Positions 13,300 through 25,330 of a DNA stretch of 64,000 nucleotides are shown one piece after another. The position numbers and the translations under genes were made by a program. The DNA lies in the NCBI GenBank assembly GCA_009760855.2, contig WPIO01000005.1, positions 862,501-926,500 on the forward strand. The letters are read 5' to 3'. Each line of letters starts with the position of its first letter. Positions within the stretch are counted from its first letter, which is position 1. The stretch is from Cristatella mucedo. Lineage: Eukaryota > Bryozoa > Phylactolaemata > Cristatellidae. The notes beneath the pieces are model-generated. The model saw only the letters and a program-made list of their open reading frames with translations, had not been told where the DNA came from and searched no databases.

Positions 13300-14040
13300 C
13301 ATGAGCTTAAGCAGACTCGGGAATGACAAAAGGAAAGAGAGATGTACGTGAGAAAAAAAATCGAATGACAGCGTGCTGAGTGACTAGTTGCTAGCGCGAT
13401 GCAAGATGTCTCGCTCACCCTGAAGCCACCTATCTACGATGCGAACCAGCTGAGTGCGTGCGTCAGCGGTCCGATAAATCTGTCTACGCCGACGTCATTT
13501 GCGCTGCCGCATCGGCATCACAGCCCAAATATCTTTGACACTTTCCTGGTCATCGTCTGCTATCTGGGCCGGAATCACGGAATCTCCTCTCGCTGGGCGG
13601 CTGAGCGAGCCACTTTCCTACCTTGAAAGCGTCACGCCCGCAGACAGCTGAGTAACGGCGTCGTCCAAATGCACGCGCCTCGCAAGCTGCCTCGGCTGGG
13701 CCACGGCCGCGAAAACTGCGCGCCTCATTGGTGCTCAGCAGCACGCCGCTCGTGGGCAGCGGCGCTACGATTGCAATTGGTCAGCTGCTTGACGCTTGCC
13801 GTACATCGCGGGGGAGACCGGCACGCACGGCTGCGATCGTGCAGTACCTAGATCTTAGCCCGCACACCCCTCAGCTCCGCCAGAGCAAGCAGCGCCCTCT
13901 GGAATGAGCCTGCCAGTTCCTCGTCTTGAAGTTCCCCCCCGTCTATTTAAAAACCCTGGGCCTGCATTGTCTTCCAATGGCCAACTGTAGCGTCGGAGTT
14001 TCTGAAGCCACTAAATGGTGGGAAAAAATCTAGCCGATTG
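13300..14040. other. Unassigned, possible missing linker exon of gene B
   Basis: The 13,390-13,860 part is GC-rich and open in several frames on both strands. The VWD-to-C8 linker exon should lie between 17.8 and 8.2 kb, but I could not fix it here. Confidence 0.2.
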
Positions 14041-14205
14041 AACAGCATCTTTTTTATAGCGACAGAAGAGCCTCCCTGCGGCTATCCCCACCGCTTGCAG
14101 CGGCAATTAAGGATCGCCCACTGCAGGATTCGTACCCACGGCCCCGGGACCGAGGTCGTGAAAACTAACCGCCATATCTAGTGTGCCATCGCGGCGTGCT
14201 ATTAT
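14040..14205 (-). mobile_element. SINE-1 copy, reverse
   Basis: On plus: ttatagcgacagaagagcct, ccaccgcttgcagcggcaat, ggatcgcccactgcaggatt, cgtacccacggccccgggac. This is the reverse complement of body then head. Confidence 0.85.
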
Positions 14206-14882
14206 AGTGCTCGCCTCTACATGTGAGAACGCTGACTCAGCCGCTTGCCTACGACAATGAACGGCGGCACTTCGAGGCGCACCCTTCTTCGACGTAAGCA
14301 GCCGCCTGCCGTGGAGCGGTTTAGGGGGCGGACAAAGTCTCACCGCTAACGGCGGGCGAGCAGCAAATCGATGCACGAGAGACAGACATCGGGTCATCTA
14401 TCTATGTAAGCTGCCGCCCAGCAGTAGGACGGTTTCAGCAGCTAGCAGGACAACTGATTTGCTCTGCAGAAAATGCGCGTGCAAGGAATGGAAGGACTGC
14501 TGCTTGGGGAGTTCGCGGGTTCAAGGACGGTATCGCTCGACACCGCTGGCCGTCTGTAGTGCGTAGACTGGGCCGGGCCGCGTTGGGCCGGGGTATTGTG
14601 AATGAAGCGCTTAGCGTTGGCGACTGGAGACTTGTCGCTCGGTCGCACCGCCCAGCCTGACGACTGGTATGTGCAGGGCTGTCACACATGGCTGCCTGAG
14701 CTTACGAACTTTGAAATAATTATCAGATGCCGTTGCTTCTGCTGGAATCCCAGTGTTCGTTTTCGCTTTCAAGTTTTCAGGAGACGAGAAGAGCTGGAAC
14801 TCATTGAGAAATTGGAGAATTTGAAGAAGTCACGCGTGTTCTGTAGAACAGGTAACTATGATTCTTCACGTCATATCTTTTT

Positions 14883-15052
14883 GGGCCGCGATAGCCCAGG
14901 AGGTAAGGCGCTCGATCTTCACGATCTGAGGTCACGTGGTTTCGAAACCTGTAGTTGGGCGATGATCCTTTATTGCCAACTAAAAGCGGTGGCGATAGCC
15001 GATAGCCGGCTCTTCTGCCGCGATACAAATTTGGCTGTTAAATCAGATAAGG
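14883..15052 (+). mobile_element. SINE-1 copy
   Basis: tagcccaggaggtaaggcgc (A box), tggtttcgaaacctgtagtt (B box), gatcctttattgccaactaa, ggctcttctgccgcgatac, ggctgttaaatcag. Confidence 0.85.
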
Positions 15053-15728
15053 TATCAAGCCAGAGGCCTGCTGCCAAGGGGCTTGCAAAGAGCTGCTTCT
15101 GCCTAAACCGCAAGCTACCGTCAGTTACGAGGTAGACGTCCCCCTCAGGCCGATTACTAACGCTCCTAGTGTCAATCCATCTACTCCGACTTACTAGAAA
15201 TGCAACAGCGGTCACAAAATGTAAGAGGCAGTTGAAATTTATGTGCCGAGTCAGTAAGATTTGGACCTTCTGTTACATTCTTGGTGGACCTGGGTTTCAC
15301 ACCAGGCCCTTGGTATGACCGCGTCTGTTGACTGCGACCGCCACGGCATGCACTTCAAGCCGAACTTACACAATGACCACAACTGGTGCCTGATACAATT
15401 AATCCATTTTAATAACAAATAAACGTATTGTATGCACGCGTATATGTATGTAGTGCATTTATTGCGCATGGGCTAGTGTATGGGCCCTAATTAAATGAAG
15501 GCCTTTTGCGACTCCTCACCGCCATTATGTTGGATACGCAAGCTCCCCAATGTCCATTCGCTGATGCCTCCTTCTCCGCTCAACCGGCTACAGACTTCGT
15601 TAGAAATCCTTCCCAGTTCTGGATTCATCACAGAATTTACGATTAAAATAGCTACAGACCAGCAAACAAGTCTCCGAAGGAAGGGGCCGTGGAAGCGTAG
15701 CCATTCCAAAGTAGTGAGTAGAGCAGCG

Positions 15729-15957
15729 TGTGCTAGAAGGGTGCTAGAAGGGTGCTAGAAGGGTGCTAGAAGGGTGCTATAAGGGTGCTAGAAGGGTGCT
15801 AGAAGGGTGCTAGAAGGGTGCTAGAGGGTGCTAGAAGGGTGCTAGAAGGGTGCTAGAAGGGTGCTAGAAGGGTGCTAGAGGGTGCTAGAAGGGTGCTAGA
15901 AGGGTGCTAGAAGGGTGCTAGAAGGGTGCTAGAAGGGTGCTAGAGGGTGCTAGAAGG
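15729..15957. repeat. 11-bp minisatellite
   Basis: About 20 tandem copies of gtgctagaagg with scattered 10-bp variants (gtgctagagg) and one gtgctataagg. Between gene B exons. Confidence 0.95.
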
Positions 15958-15959
15958 GC

Positions 15960-16300
15960 AGAGTTAATAAACCCATCGTTGCACGTGTGTATAATCCACG
16001 GTAAGAGAACTAAATCTCTTTCTAGGCACGCTAATATACTGTTAAGAAAGCGTGTCAATAGGATTAGTGGTAACATTCATTGTGTCAGCATGCAAAATAT
16101 GGTTAGTGGGAACATGCACAGTTGGAGCACGCGCATGCACACAAAGGACAAATCAAATAAGGAACCAGCGAATATTTAGGAACAGGTGCGTCTTTAGCTT
16201 TCTTAAATGTATTTAATTCTGGTGATTTCGTGACGTCAGTCGAGAACGAATTACAGGCTTTGGAAGCATACGAACAAAGCTTTGGGTCTTGAGGATAAGG
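15960..16300 (-). mobile_element. LINE 3' fragment, reverse
   Basis: aactaaatctctttctaggc followed by the reversed tgcatgctgacc / accacattt blocks and the end of the RT frame (caggctttggaagcatacga). Adjacent to the 11-bp minisatellite. Confidence 0.75.
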
Positions 16301-16435
16301 CTTGCTATTCAGGACTTAGAGGTCGTGGGTTTGAGTCAACTGACAGCAGCGTGATGGCAACCGCATCTCTTCTGCTGCTATTTAATGAGGCTGTTGGATC
16401 AGCTGAACTTTACGTTTCTTTATTGAACCGGATTT
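16285..16435 (+). mobile_element. SINE-1 copy, degenerate
   Basis: ggtcgtgggtttgagtcaac (B box region), gtgatggcaaccgcatctct, tctgctgctatttaatgagg, ctgttggatcagctg. Confidence 0.6.
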
Positions 16436-16439
16436 CTGG

Positions 16440-17848
16440 CCTATGTCGATAGCATCGCTTCATCTACCACCGCCTTCTTCCGATTCTACCATAACGGCCA
16501 CTTGCTGGCTTGCCTATCTCGTCCATCTTGTGTTCGCTGCCTCAAATAAGACTCGTTACCTAAATTCAAGATTGCATGGAATCTTCTTTGCAGGAGCTAT
16601 CAGTCTTAAGCTTTTCCCTCCAGCCTCCTAAAGCTCTAAGGCTTCTAACGAATTCCGGGAGCTTAATAATACAACCAATGCTTCCAAAACTGCTTACTTC
16701 CAAATTGGATTACTGTAAGTAAATGGCTCCTGAGACGCTTTCTGGGAAATCAGCGCATGAGCCTTTGCAGTGGACCCCTGTGAATGAGACGGTCCTATTG
16801 GCCGACAAATTCTGCAAGTTTGAAGCGATGGCTCTGCTGCTATGGAATCTTTGCCGGCTTTACGTCGAGTTGCTAGTTCAGGTAAAGGCACTCTTGCCGT
16901 CCATAAAGAACTAATGAAACTGGCTTCCTCCTTTCTTGCTAGCCTCGCTCAAGGCTAGAATCTAAATATGTTTCCCTTGGATCCAACAGACTCGCTATTT
17001 CAGCCCGCCACCTCCCTGGAGCTTTAGAAGGGTAGGCTTTTTGCCTATTGACCGACAGTATTCTGGAATTCTCCATTAGAGTTCGTGCGCAGAGTTACCT
17101 TATTCCGAGCCATCGAGACCGGCTTGTATGCGAACCTAAAGCATCCGAATAGCCAACCGTGCTTTTGCTCCGTGCGCCCAGCACTACGTGGCTAAGGAAA
17201 GTAATTTCTGAGTGCATTTCCCTTAACAAATTAAGTTATTTCTGAGTGCATCATATTTTCTGAGTGCATTACAAAATTAAGTTGACCATACCATGCCTTA
17301 TGAAAACGAAGAGTATCTTATCCGCGAAACTACGACTGCTCGAATCAATTTCCGTTTATTGACCGTCCATACTACTAGCTTTAGCTAGATAGGATAAAGT
17401 ATTTTCGAATAGCTTTCTCGCAATTTGCGTTTTCAATACTGGGTATTCTCTCAGGCAATCACAGCATAAATGTGTTTATATATTAGTGCACGCTTCCTTA
17501 AAATCGAATTATATGTAACACCACTTTATGCTAAACGTCTGAGCATATTTTGACGTCCAAATTTTGCATAGCTCAAGTGAAGATGATGTTTGCATACAAC
17601 TTGGAAGATCGCTTGATGAGACCCATTTTTCAAATGATAATGCATCCAAAAATATAGTTCCTTTAATGTGGTGTCTAAGTCTGGTTAACTCTGGGTTACT
17701 CGAGCAACGCTGCTGCATAGTTTACTGAGAGCCTTATATTCGCCGAAGACGAATGTCTTTTCCCTACGTTGTTTATGTGCCTTAACCAAAGGCCATGGAG
17801 GCTTTGCGAGCTTCGCTGACGCCGGTTCAAATCAGCAAGCCCCGGTAC
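16440..17848. other. Unassigned intron of gene B
   Basis: Nothing recognised except a short threefold ctgagtgcat motif at 17,207-17,270. Confidence 0.5.
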
Positions 17849-18047
17849 CTGTCTGGAGGATCGTTCTCCGCATTGTCATCAAAGTTTCCGCACAATCCGC
17901 ACATTATGCGTTGGTATTTCCTCGCGATTTCAACAAGGATGAGCCCATTTTCGTTCAGCAGAACGCCGACTCCGAGATCCGACAAAGAGATCCTCGTTCC
18001 CTGAGGACCTCGTTGAACCGAGTAAGAGCAGTTCATGTTGACGGCAT
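17849..18047 (-). CDS. Gene B exon: VWD domain, C-terminal half
   Basis: AVNMNCSYSVQRGPQGTRIS, then LGVGVLLNENGLILVEIARK and MCGLCGNFDDNAENDPPD. The CGLCGNFD motif and the following acidic loop are the VWD signature; the loop binds calcium in VWF assemblies. Acceptor ctcctgcag, donor gtaccg, phase 2 out. Confidence 0.9.
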
Positions 18048-19608
18048 CTGCAGGAGCACCGTTTATCTATCGGAAAAACTTCGCACATTAGTTTACACAG
18101 CACATTAAATACTGCCGGCGGGACCACTTATAAGTTTCATTTATCCTACATGGCTAAGGTAATTACAATGAAGGAACATATCTCTGATAGCTCGACAAAT
18201 TGACGACGACGGAGGTGTCCTATGATTGACTTTTCGATAACTTACCCCCATGTCCACACGTCTTCCTTTCAGCACGATATCTGTATCCAACAGCCCTCGG
18301 CTCGCGAAAAAAAATTAACATATGGAACGCAACTCACATAATAGACTTGTGTGCCGGAAATTCGGATTACTCGAAAGTACTGAGAGAAAGTCAGCGAATT
18401 AAATTTACCTTCTTTTTTACTCAGGAAACAAGAATCGCCTCGAGGCAAACACTCGGAGTTGATCCACCCACATACTTGTCTACGACGGCGCTACCAATGT
18501 TGTCACGGTGCGATGGGTTCTACCCTCATACGGCGACAGGCGAGCTCTCATTTCTCGAGTGCTTGAAGTGTATCCAGAGGCAGGATACTAAGAAACATGC
18601 ATAACTACCGCCCATGGACAGGTGTGCGTGTGGCTGTGTGCGTCCTACTCTCAAGAAACTGCTAGTATCACCGGCGATAGTAGCGGGTAAAGACATCGCG
18701 AGGGTCAAACGTCGTGTGCCATTTGAAATGCAAATACTATTTCATATTGGTGAAAACATGGCAGACTGGTATTTGCTTCGAGGCCTTCTGCACCTTGGCA
18801 TTTACCACCTGAAATTATATTCTCGAAAAAATGGCTCTATGCGATCTACCTAAGTAATAAACCTTAAAAGATTCAACGCACAATGTGCCGATGGCTTGAA
18901 ACAGTCGATTACCAGCCCCAAACATTATAAATCAGGACCTTGCTACCATCCTTCTACACGGACAGCTTTCCGCGGCAATCAGTTTATATGATTTTGAACG
19001 CGAGTCCATGCATGAGTTCGTAAACAAGTCGCTAACATCACGTTTACGTTGTGCCCTTTAGGATTTGTATAGTCCTACTACGTTTGTACTACCATTTTGA
19101 GTGCCGTTGGTATCATAGTTCAAATTGAACATCCAATTGTGCATTAAATTATGAAATAGTAATGGGGAAGCTTTAGATCATCGCAAACTTTAATCGCGTG
19201 TGCACGCGAATTGGAGATCGTCTCTCGGCGGAACCTCTTTATTCTGTAGTCAATTTTAGGTTTTCATCTTATTAAAAAACTCAATGTTAGTGTCTCGAAC
19301 TTCTTAAATTTTCTAATTGATTTTCCCGCGATTTTTTCTATTATATGTTAATATAAAAATAATAAATTAATAAATCCGTAGTGTTGAAAATTTTATTCAC
19401 GAATTTCCTCATAAAAAGCAGCAATAACGCTGTTGCGCCGGTCTGTCCTTTATTGGCCGGCTGCCTCAAAACTATCAGGTCTTCCGTAAAGAAGTAGACC
19501 ATATCACTACTTCTTTCGACCCCTTCCAGTGCTCCCATCCTTCCTTCGGCCACGGGTCAGTGCTTCTTACTCATCTCAAATGATGACATAGCGGCATGTC
19601 CGTGACTC

Positions 19609-19636
19609 TGACTCATGACTCATGACTCATGACTCG
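19609..19636. repeat. Heptamer repeat tgactca
   Basis: Three perfect tgactca units followed by tgactcg, head to tail, in a gene B intron. Each perfect unit equals the AP-1 consensus. Confidence 0.8.
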
Positions 19637-20329
19637 GACCCCGAGGTTTTGTCAGTTTAGATGCAAAGATCTTCATAAAACCAATCAAAGTAAGAAATTA
19701 TTTCACAGCAATCTTTTGCGCTTAGGTAAGTCATTCGCATTCTTTTGTTTTTTTTAGTTGAATATTTTATGTCAAGGATGTGTGCATATGGTTTATCTAT
19801 CGGTTCCCCTCAGAAATGTGACCAGTATCAAGGTTATGTTATCGTTAGTTGACCAAAATAACCAGGGTCCTGTGTGCACTGTCACTGATTGAGTAGGAAT
19901 TTTCTTTTACTGATCATCAGTATATTTCTTGGTTACTGAAGGCTCAAGAAAGTTATAGAGAACATCGGATAGCCTAGGCTTACGAGAATTGTGTCGAACT
20001 CCCAAGCTTCCTACACTTCACGTATGCAGGTATCTACCTGACGAATTCCCTGGCCTAAATGAAATTATTGTCTGCTGTGCAATCTAATTTTCTTATCACC
20101 AGTCCTGTAGCGTTTCAAATTACGGTATATGAAAAAGTATTACATTGTTGGCGCTGTGAAATAGCTAGTAGCTTTTCGCAATAATACACATGTCTATATT
20201 TTAGCCAAAGCCGGTACAGTAGAAATGAAGGAAGCACCTTCCAGCAGCAGCTCACAAGCGCTAATTTTATTGACCGTCCTTAGCCGTATTGCTTCCTGCT
20301 TACGACTCAGCGTAAACTTAGTTCTAAGA

Positions 20330-20515
20330 TAGTGGTTCTCAACCTTTCTAATGCCGCGATCCTTTAATACAGCTCCTCATGTTGCGATGACCCCCAACCA
20401 TGAAATTATTGCGTGCAAAATTTTGAAATGCATGTTTTCCGATAGTCTTAGGCGACCCCTGTGAAAGGGTCGTTCGACCCTAAAAGGGTCGCGACCCACA
20501 GGTTGTGAACCGGTG
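20330..20515 (-). mobile_element. hAT-type MITE, SPIN/URR1-like, copy 2
   Basis: 186 bp, opposite orientation to copy 1. Flanked by a perfect 8-bp duplication ttctaaga (20,322-20,329 and 20,516-20,523). Shares agtggttctcaacct, the gaaagggtcgttcgaccc block and gggtcgcgaccca with copy 1. Located in a gene B intron. Confidence 0.88.
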
Positions 20516-20863
20516 TTCTAAGAGATTGTATAGAATTTTCAGAAGCCTTTCCGCTATGTTTTCGCTCCTTTTCAGTTTGAACTAACACATAAAAACTAGT
20601 TTGAGCTTAGTTTGGCCAATTAAACGCTGATGCGGCAACGGCAACCAAACCTAAACTATACTAAATTAGCCCGTTCTAGATGTTCGCCCTGAGTTGCATC
20701 TAGTAGGAATAAGGCTGTCCGTATGTTGCTATTCGCACATTTCACGATCCCAAACAGGTTACCTTTAGAAGTTATCAGCATTTGAAAGGGTTTGCGCTTT
20801 CCTTACTATTTGCGGACCACTTTGCAAAGAAGTTAGCGTTACGTATTCTATTTAAAGTACAAA

Positions 20864-21184
20864 TTACGCAGTCTGAAACCGTGCCTGGTTAAAATCACGC
20901 TGAACGAATGGCACTCGATTGCTGATTAGCTCAGTTATTTCATGACAGTGTGCTCGAACTTGCTCTTCAAGGCACGGATCAAGATTGAAAAAGTCAAAAT
21001 AATGAAATTCGGAAGTGAGGATCCAACTAAAAACAGAATGCGGTAATTTAGGGAAAGTTATGTAGTGCAATGGCCGTTCATTGTTATCTTTGAGCTTGGC
21101 TGCTGACTTTGAATTGAAGACTCCGAAGAAATGTCGTGCTGCAATAGGCCCACTTACTTCGGCTATTTCATAAATGGTCTCCAA
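20864..21184 (-). pseudogene. Possible decayed C8-like exon inside gene B
   Basis: An open stretch containing HFFGVFNSKSAAKL and FNLDPCLEEQVRAHC. The first part resembles LCGVFKSKA of the C8 exon at 8 kb, at protein and base level. The second resembles its CGLDENLAKESAC part. Most C8 cysteines are absent and I see no matching acceptor. It lies between the two VWD halves, an odd place for a C8. It may be a relic of a duplicated exon or a chance likeness. Confidence 0.3.
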
Positions 21185-21189
21185 TTCAA

Positions 21190-22270
21190 ATCAGTGCCTT
21201 AGATAAAAGGTCGTAACAGTGGAGCTTGTGTCTAGTATTTCTCGCATCTTCTCATTCGCTTTTCATTACAAATCCTCGCTGTGTTAAGGGATTTCAGCCT
21301 CTTTAATCTTTATTTCTTCTTAACCTTGCTAGTCATCGAATTAGTTTTAATGTAAACTTAATTGATTCTATCAAAATTATTCAAACTACTATCAATGTCT
21401 TAATCATTCCATCTCAAGCCATTATAGCACTGCTACCATTGTCTGTCAGCACTTCATTTTGGAGTAACTCGGGAATGATCGGTTACGAAAGTAATTCCTA
21501 ACATGAGTGGTGAGCTTCGCTATTAAATCGTAGATTGGCTTCAGTCGTGAGCTTTCAGCTGCACCCACGCAGTGCACTGTTGCCATTTTGTCCGCGTATT
21601 AATGATGATCATAAACTAGTCAAGCTAATTAAGTTTCACACCTCGGGATGGCTACCCATATCTAAGCTAGACAGCTGTACATGGCTAGAGATTTAACAAT
21701 CGCTAGGGCAAGGGTACGCCTGTTGTTCGGCCTCTAAGGGGAGAAATTGGCGTCAGCCCGTGCTTACGAGCAGCGAAACTCGCATCAACCAATAGTAATA
21801 AGCAAGAAAACTCGTGTCAGCTGGCGGTAACAATTTACACGCAGCTCATCGCTGTAGCGGTCGAGCAGCGGTCTAGGCTTTCAGATGTACACATGCCGCC
21901 GGGGTACTGTGGTGCTAAAAGAGGAAGCAATAGCACTGCAATTTGTTTTCAATAACTAGCACACATATACGTAAATGTATGCTCGCGTATATCGCGCATT
22001 ATCACAGACGCACACGCACATGCGAACACTCACGAGGCGATAGCGGAGCAGGGGGCCAACGCCCCCCCCCCCAATATTATGCCTGGAGATGCAGGGTCAC
22101 GCTGCCCACTAAAATCTGCTGCCGTTACGAGATCTCTTGCCTGAGCTCTCTGTGTTGACAGCAGAGTAGATGGAGTCAGTAAGTTTGCCGATGATCAGTA
22201 AGAGGCTCGACAAAAAGAGCAACCGTGAATTTGCCTCTCGCCAAAGCGCACGACGAAAGAAAGAGAGAGG
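21190..22270. other. Unassigned intron of gene B
   Basis: No exon or known repeat seen. The missing middle exon of VWD must lie somewhere in 18.1-25.0 kb. Confidence 0.4.
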
Positions 22271-22275
22271 AGAAA

Positions 22276-22354
22276 TTGTGTGTGTGTGTGTGTGTGTGTG
22301 TGTTTGTTTGTGTATGAGTGAGAGTGAGAGTGTGAGTGAGAGTGAGAGAGATTG
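22276..22354. repeat. GT / GA microsatellite
   Basis: (GT)n followed by gtgagtgagagtgagag. Confidence 0.9.
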
Positions 22355-22688
22355 ACTCTCTAATTCAGTTCGCTGCTGAGATTGCCACTTATATGAACAC
22401 CTAATGAACTGCGATGGTAAACCACCTGGATTCAGAAAAGAGCAAAATGCTCTGTTTTCGCCACTAAAGTTGCAGGGGGTCGTGTCCAATCACTTCTTGC
22501 TCGTGTGCAATGAAAGCGTGCGCGTGTAAAGCTGCGAGATGCTCCGGCGGCTAGGGATCCACTTTTCCGAAACTACAGGAGCTCAGACTGTCACGCCCAG
22601 CTGCATCTGTAACAGAAGGGGTTAGCCACGGCCGAACTACCTGCATACAGGTATGAACGTAATTTTCCACGCTGCACAGCCAAGGCAG

Positions 22689-22693
22689 TATAT

Positions 22694-22747
<54 letters not shown>
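22689..22747. repeat. CA then TA microsatellite
   Basis: (CA)n to 22,718 followed by (TA)n to 22,747. Confidence 0.9.
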
Positions 22748-22753
<6 letters not shown>

Positions 22754-22987
22754 GTCGGAGTACCAAGCCACACGCTCTGCCTACGACTGTTAGTTAGACG
22801 TTTGCTGTTTGCATTTAGATAGGGAGTCTAATCTGAGGCAGCAAGCAAATGATCGATGAGATAGGTAGGCCAGAAATTAGCTGCTATGGTAGGATCTCAA
22901 GAATGTGATGATAAATGAACCGACCTTGTTTACTCATTACACGTGGGTTACAATGCAGGTTCATCGAAGAAAATTAAAGTTCGACTG

Positions 22988-23142
22988 ATCCAACAGCTTC
23001 ACTTGTGTATCGGCAGAACGGCCGTTGAAGCTATCAGCCCGCTTGTGGCAGGCAATAAAGAACTATCTGCTTCAGGAATCGAACACGGGGATATGGTCGT
23101 GAAATCAAGCACCTTAGTCTAATGACTGATACGATTAAGGCC
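22988..23142 (-). mobile_element. SINE-1 copy, reverse, degenerate
   Basis: On plus: ccaacagcttcacttgtgta, gaagctatcagcccgcttgt, ggcaataaagaactatctgc, ttcaggaatcgaacacgggg (reversed B box). Confidence 0.6.
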
Positions 23143-23274
23143 CTCTTAAATAAGCGACACAATCTTCTATTTGTGCTCAGCAGGAAAGACTGAGGTGTCA
23201 CTGACACTCAGCTCAGGACTGAATTTCGAAGTTTGACTTTCAGTTCAGCCTCGTGCCGCTGCTACTGCACGTCA

Positions 23275-23415
23275 CGTACCCAGGTAGCTAAGGTGCTCGC
23301 TCGTCACTGTCCGTGTGCTGCAGTGAGCAATCCTTTATTGCTCTCTGCAATTGGTGACGGTCATTAAAGCTCTTCCGCTACTATTTAAAAGAGGTTGCTG
23401 AATCATCTAACCTAA
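23275..23415 (+). mobile_element. SINE-1 copy
   Basis: ggtagctaaggtgctcgctc (A box), cagtgagcaatcctttattg, gacggtcattaaagctcttc, cgctactatttaaaagaggt. Head-to-head with the reverse copy 130 bp to its left. Confidence 0.65.
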
Positions 23416-24404
23416 CTTTTTTAAATCCAAAGCTCGATGGCCATTTTAGCTCACCGTAAAAAGAAGCTTCGACTCTGTGGAGCTGTGGAAAAAGCACAAA
23501 GTTTGCTTTAAAATATATGCAACCACGTGCATTGGCTATATAATTAACACGGGTGGAAACGTGTGCAAGTAAACTCCATGCGCTAGTGAAATGCGTACTT
23601 TTCAGTAGTGAAAAGTACATAATTCCCTGATTTTGTACTACACGCATTTAATCGGAAGTTTATCAGTCCCTCAACGGCTATTTAGCTTCGAAGCATCCCA
23701 ACCCATCCGCTCACATTGAAAGAAGTGTTAAGCTCTGTTAGTTTTAACGTGTCCTGAGGATAATAATAATACGTTCATTGGAGCAGATGAAACAGTAGTA
23801 TATTTTACTATTAGCTCAAGCAGCGTCTCCATACTGGCTCATTGGAAAGTCAACAGTCAACTTCGGTAAAATTTCCGTTGTCTACGTGCTTCGCCATTTC
23901 CGGATTCGATGTACTTCTGCTATCTCCCTAGTTTCGCACTCCATACTTTGTTTGTCTTGCATGACACGCATCGCAGTCTTTCAACCACTTGAATATAAGG
24001 CGGTAGAACGGTAGCGTGTCTCCGTGGCTATAAATACAGCTTTACCAGCGGACAGGCTTTTGACTGTATGCAGCATAAAGTGAACAGTGCGAAGGCGCTG
24101 TGTGGAAAGTGCGTTTGGCTAAACTCACTACTGAAAATAAGTAGCACTGCACCTTAAAGTGAGTTTTTGGCAACAAAAAACCATCGCGTCTTTTTATCCT
24201 TGATAGCTATTAGATCCATGATCTTGGTCGCCGGAAGCCGTGGGGAGCTGATGTCATTTTTTCATAAACAGAGCAGTGGACTATCAACAACTTACCATCA
24301 GCTGCAATTGAGAGTCTTTACAAACGGAGCAGAGTGAGTTCTTGAACCAAACTTATTCTTAGCTTAAGAATTTTATACCTGCTAGGTCATTAGCTCTAAC
24401 AATA

Positions 24405-24405
<1 letters not shown>

Positions 24406-24438
<33 letters not shown>
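24406..24438. repeat. (TAA)n microsatellite
   Basis: Eleven TAA units; possibly the remnant tail of a reversed LINE, but no flanking LINE sequence is visible. Confidence 0.8.
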
Positions 24439-25067
24439 GATATTTCTATAGTGCCCTATGAAAAACATCGTGTTCGGTATGGTTCCGCGATCACGTGACT
24501 GACTAAGCTCTTGCGCCATTTTAGTGAAAAAGCTGAGAGGGATTTGATACACCAAGATTCAAGGCGTACACAATCCCTGCCTCACCCGTGCTTGGTGAGT
24601 TCAGTTCCGCTTTTGTATGGACTAGCTACCCCATAGGCTCTTCGTGAAAGCCGCAGTTTTTAGCACCATTCGCCAGTACGTGCAACACTAAAAAATAACG
24701 AGCCGAAGCTGAGCTTATTTAACTCCGACGGGCATTAAAGTTATGAACTGCCTTTGATTACATTTTGTTTAATGTACCACTAAACCAGAGCCGTAATAAA
24801 TTTATGGTTTTAACAATACATTAAAACCCGTCTGATGTAGGAAGTACGCTATTTACTCTACCATTTTTCTTTCCTGCCACCGTATCGAGCCAATAAATAC
24901 GGACTATCACAAAAAATACGTTCATATCTAACATTGAACCGACTTGTACGATGAAACGTAGATAATGGCAAGCAGTGCAGATGAGTGCTGATTGGCCTGG
25001 TAGTTTCTTCATGAAATATGCTAGCTATGCAAACCCAAATGCCGAAGCATCAAGTTAATGTACTCAC

Positions 25068-25330
25068 CTCCACATATCCGGTGGCATACAGCCTTGTATT
25101 CGTCTCCTCGGTGCGAACCTCAACGAATCTCGCGGCATCTGCGCGGTTCATTCGCATTGTAATCGAAAAGGTTTCGAGCTTGCCTGGCCGCGGCGGGCAG
25201 GTGCGGGCCAGCTGTTTAGTGCATGTGCCGCCGACATGAACGGATCTTCCGTCAAACGATCGAACGTGCGCGTTACCGTAGACGGTGCATCGCGCCATAT
25301 TTTGACCAACAGCAGAGCCTTCAAAGAACG
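25068..25330 (-). CDS. Gene B exon 2: VWD domain, N-terminal half
   Basis: FFEGSAVGQNMARCTVYGNA then HVRSFDGRSVHVGGTCTKQL and TFSITMRMNRADAARFVEV. This is the VWD opening (C-x-V-x-G-D-P-H-x-x-T-F-D-G), here with NAH in place of DPH. Acceptor gtgagcag, donor gtgagt, phase 0. The next recognised exon needs a different phase. Confidence 0.87.
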
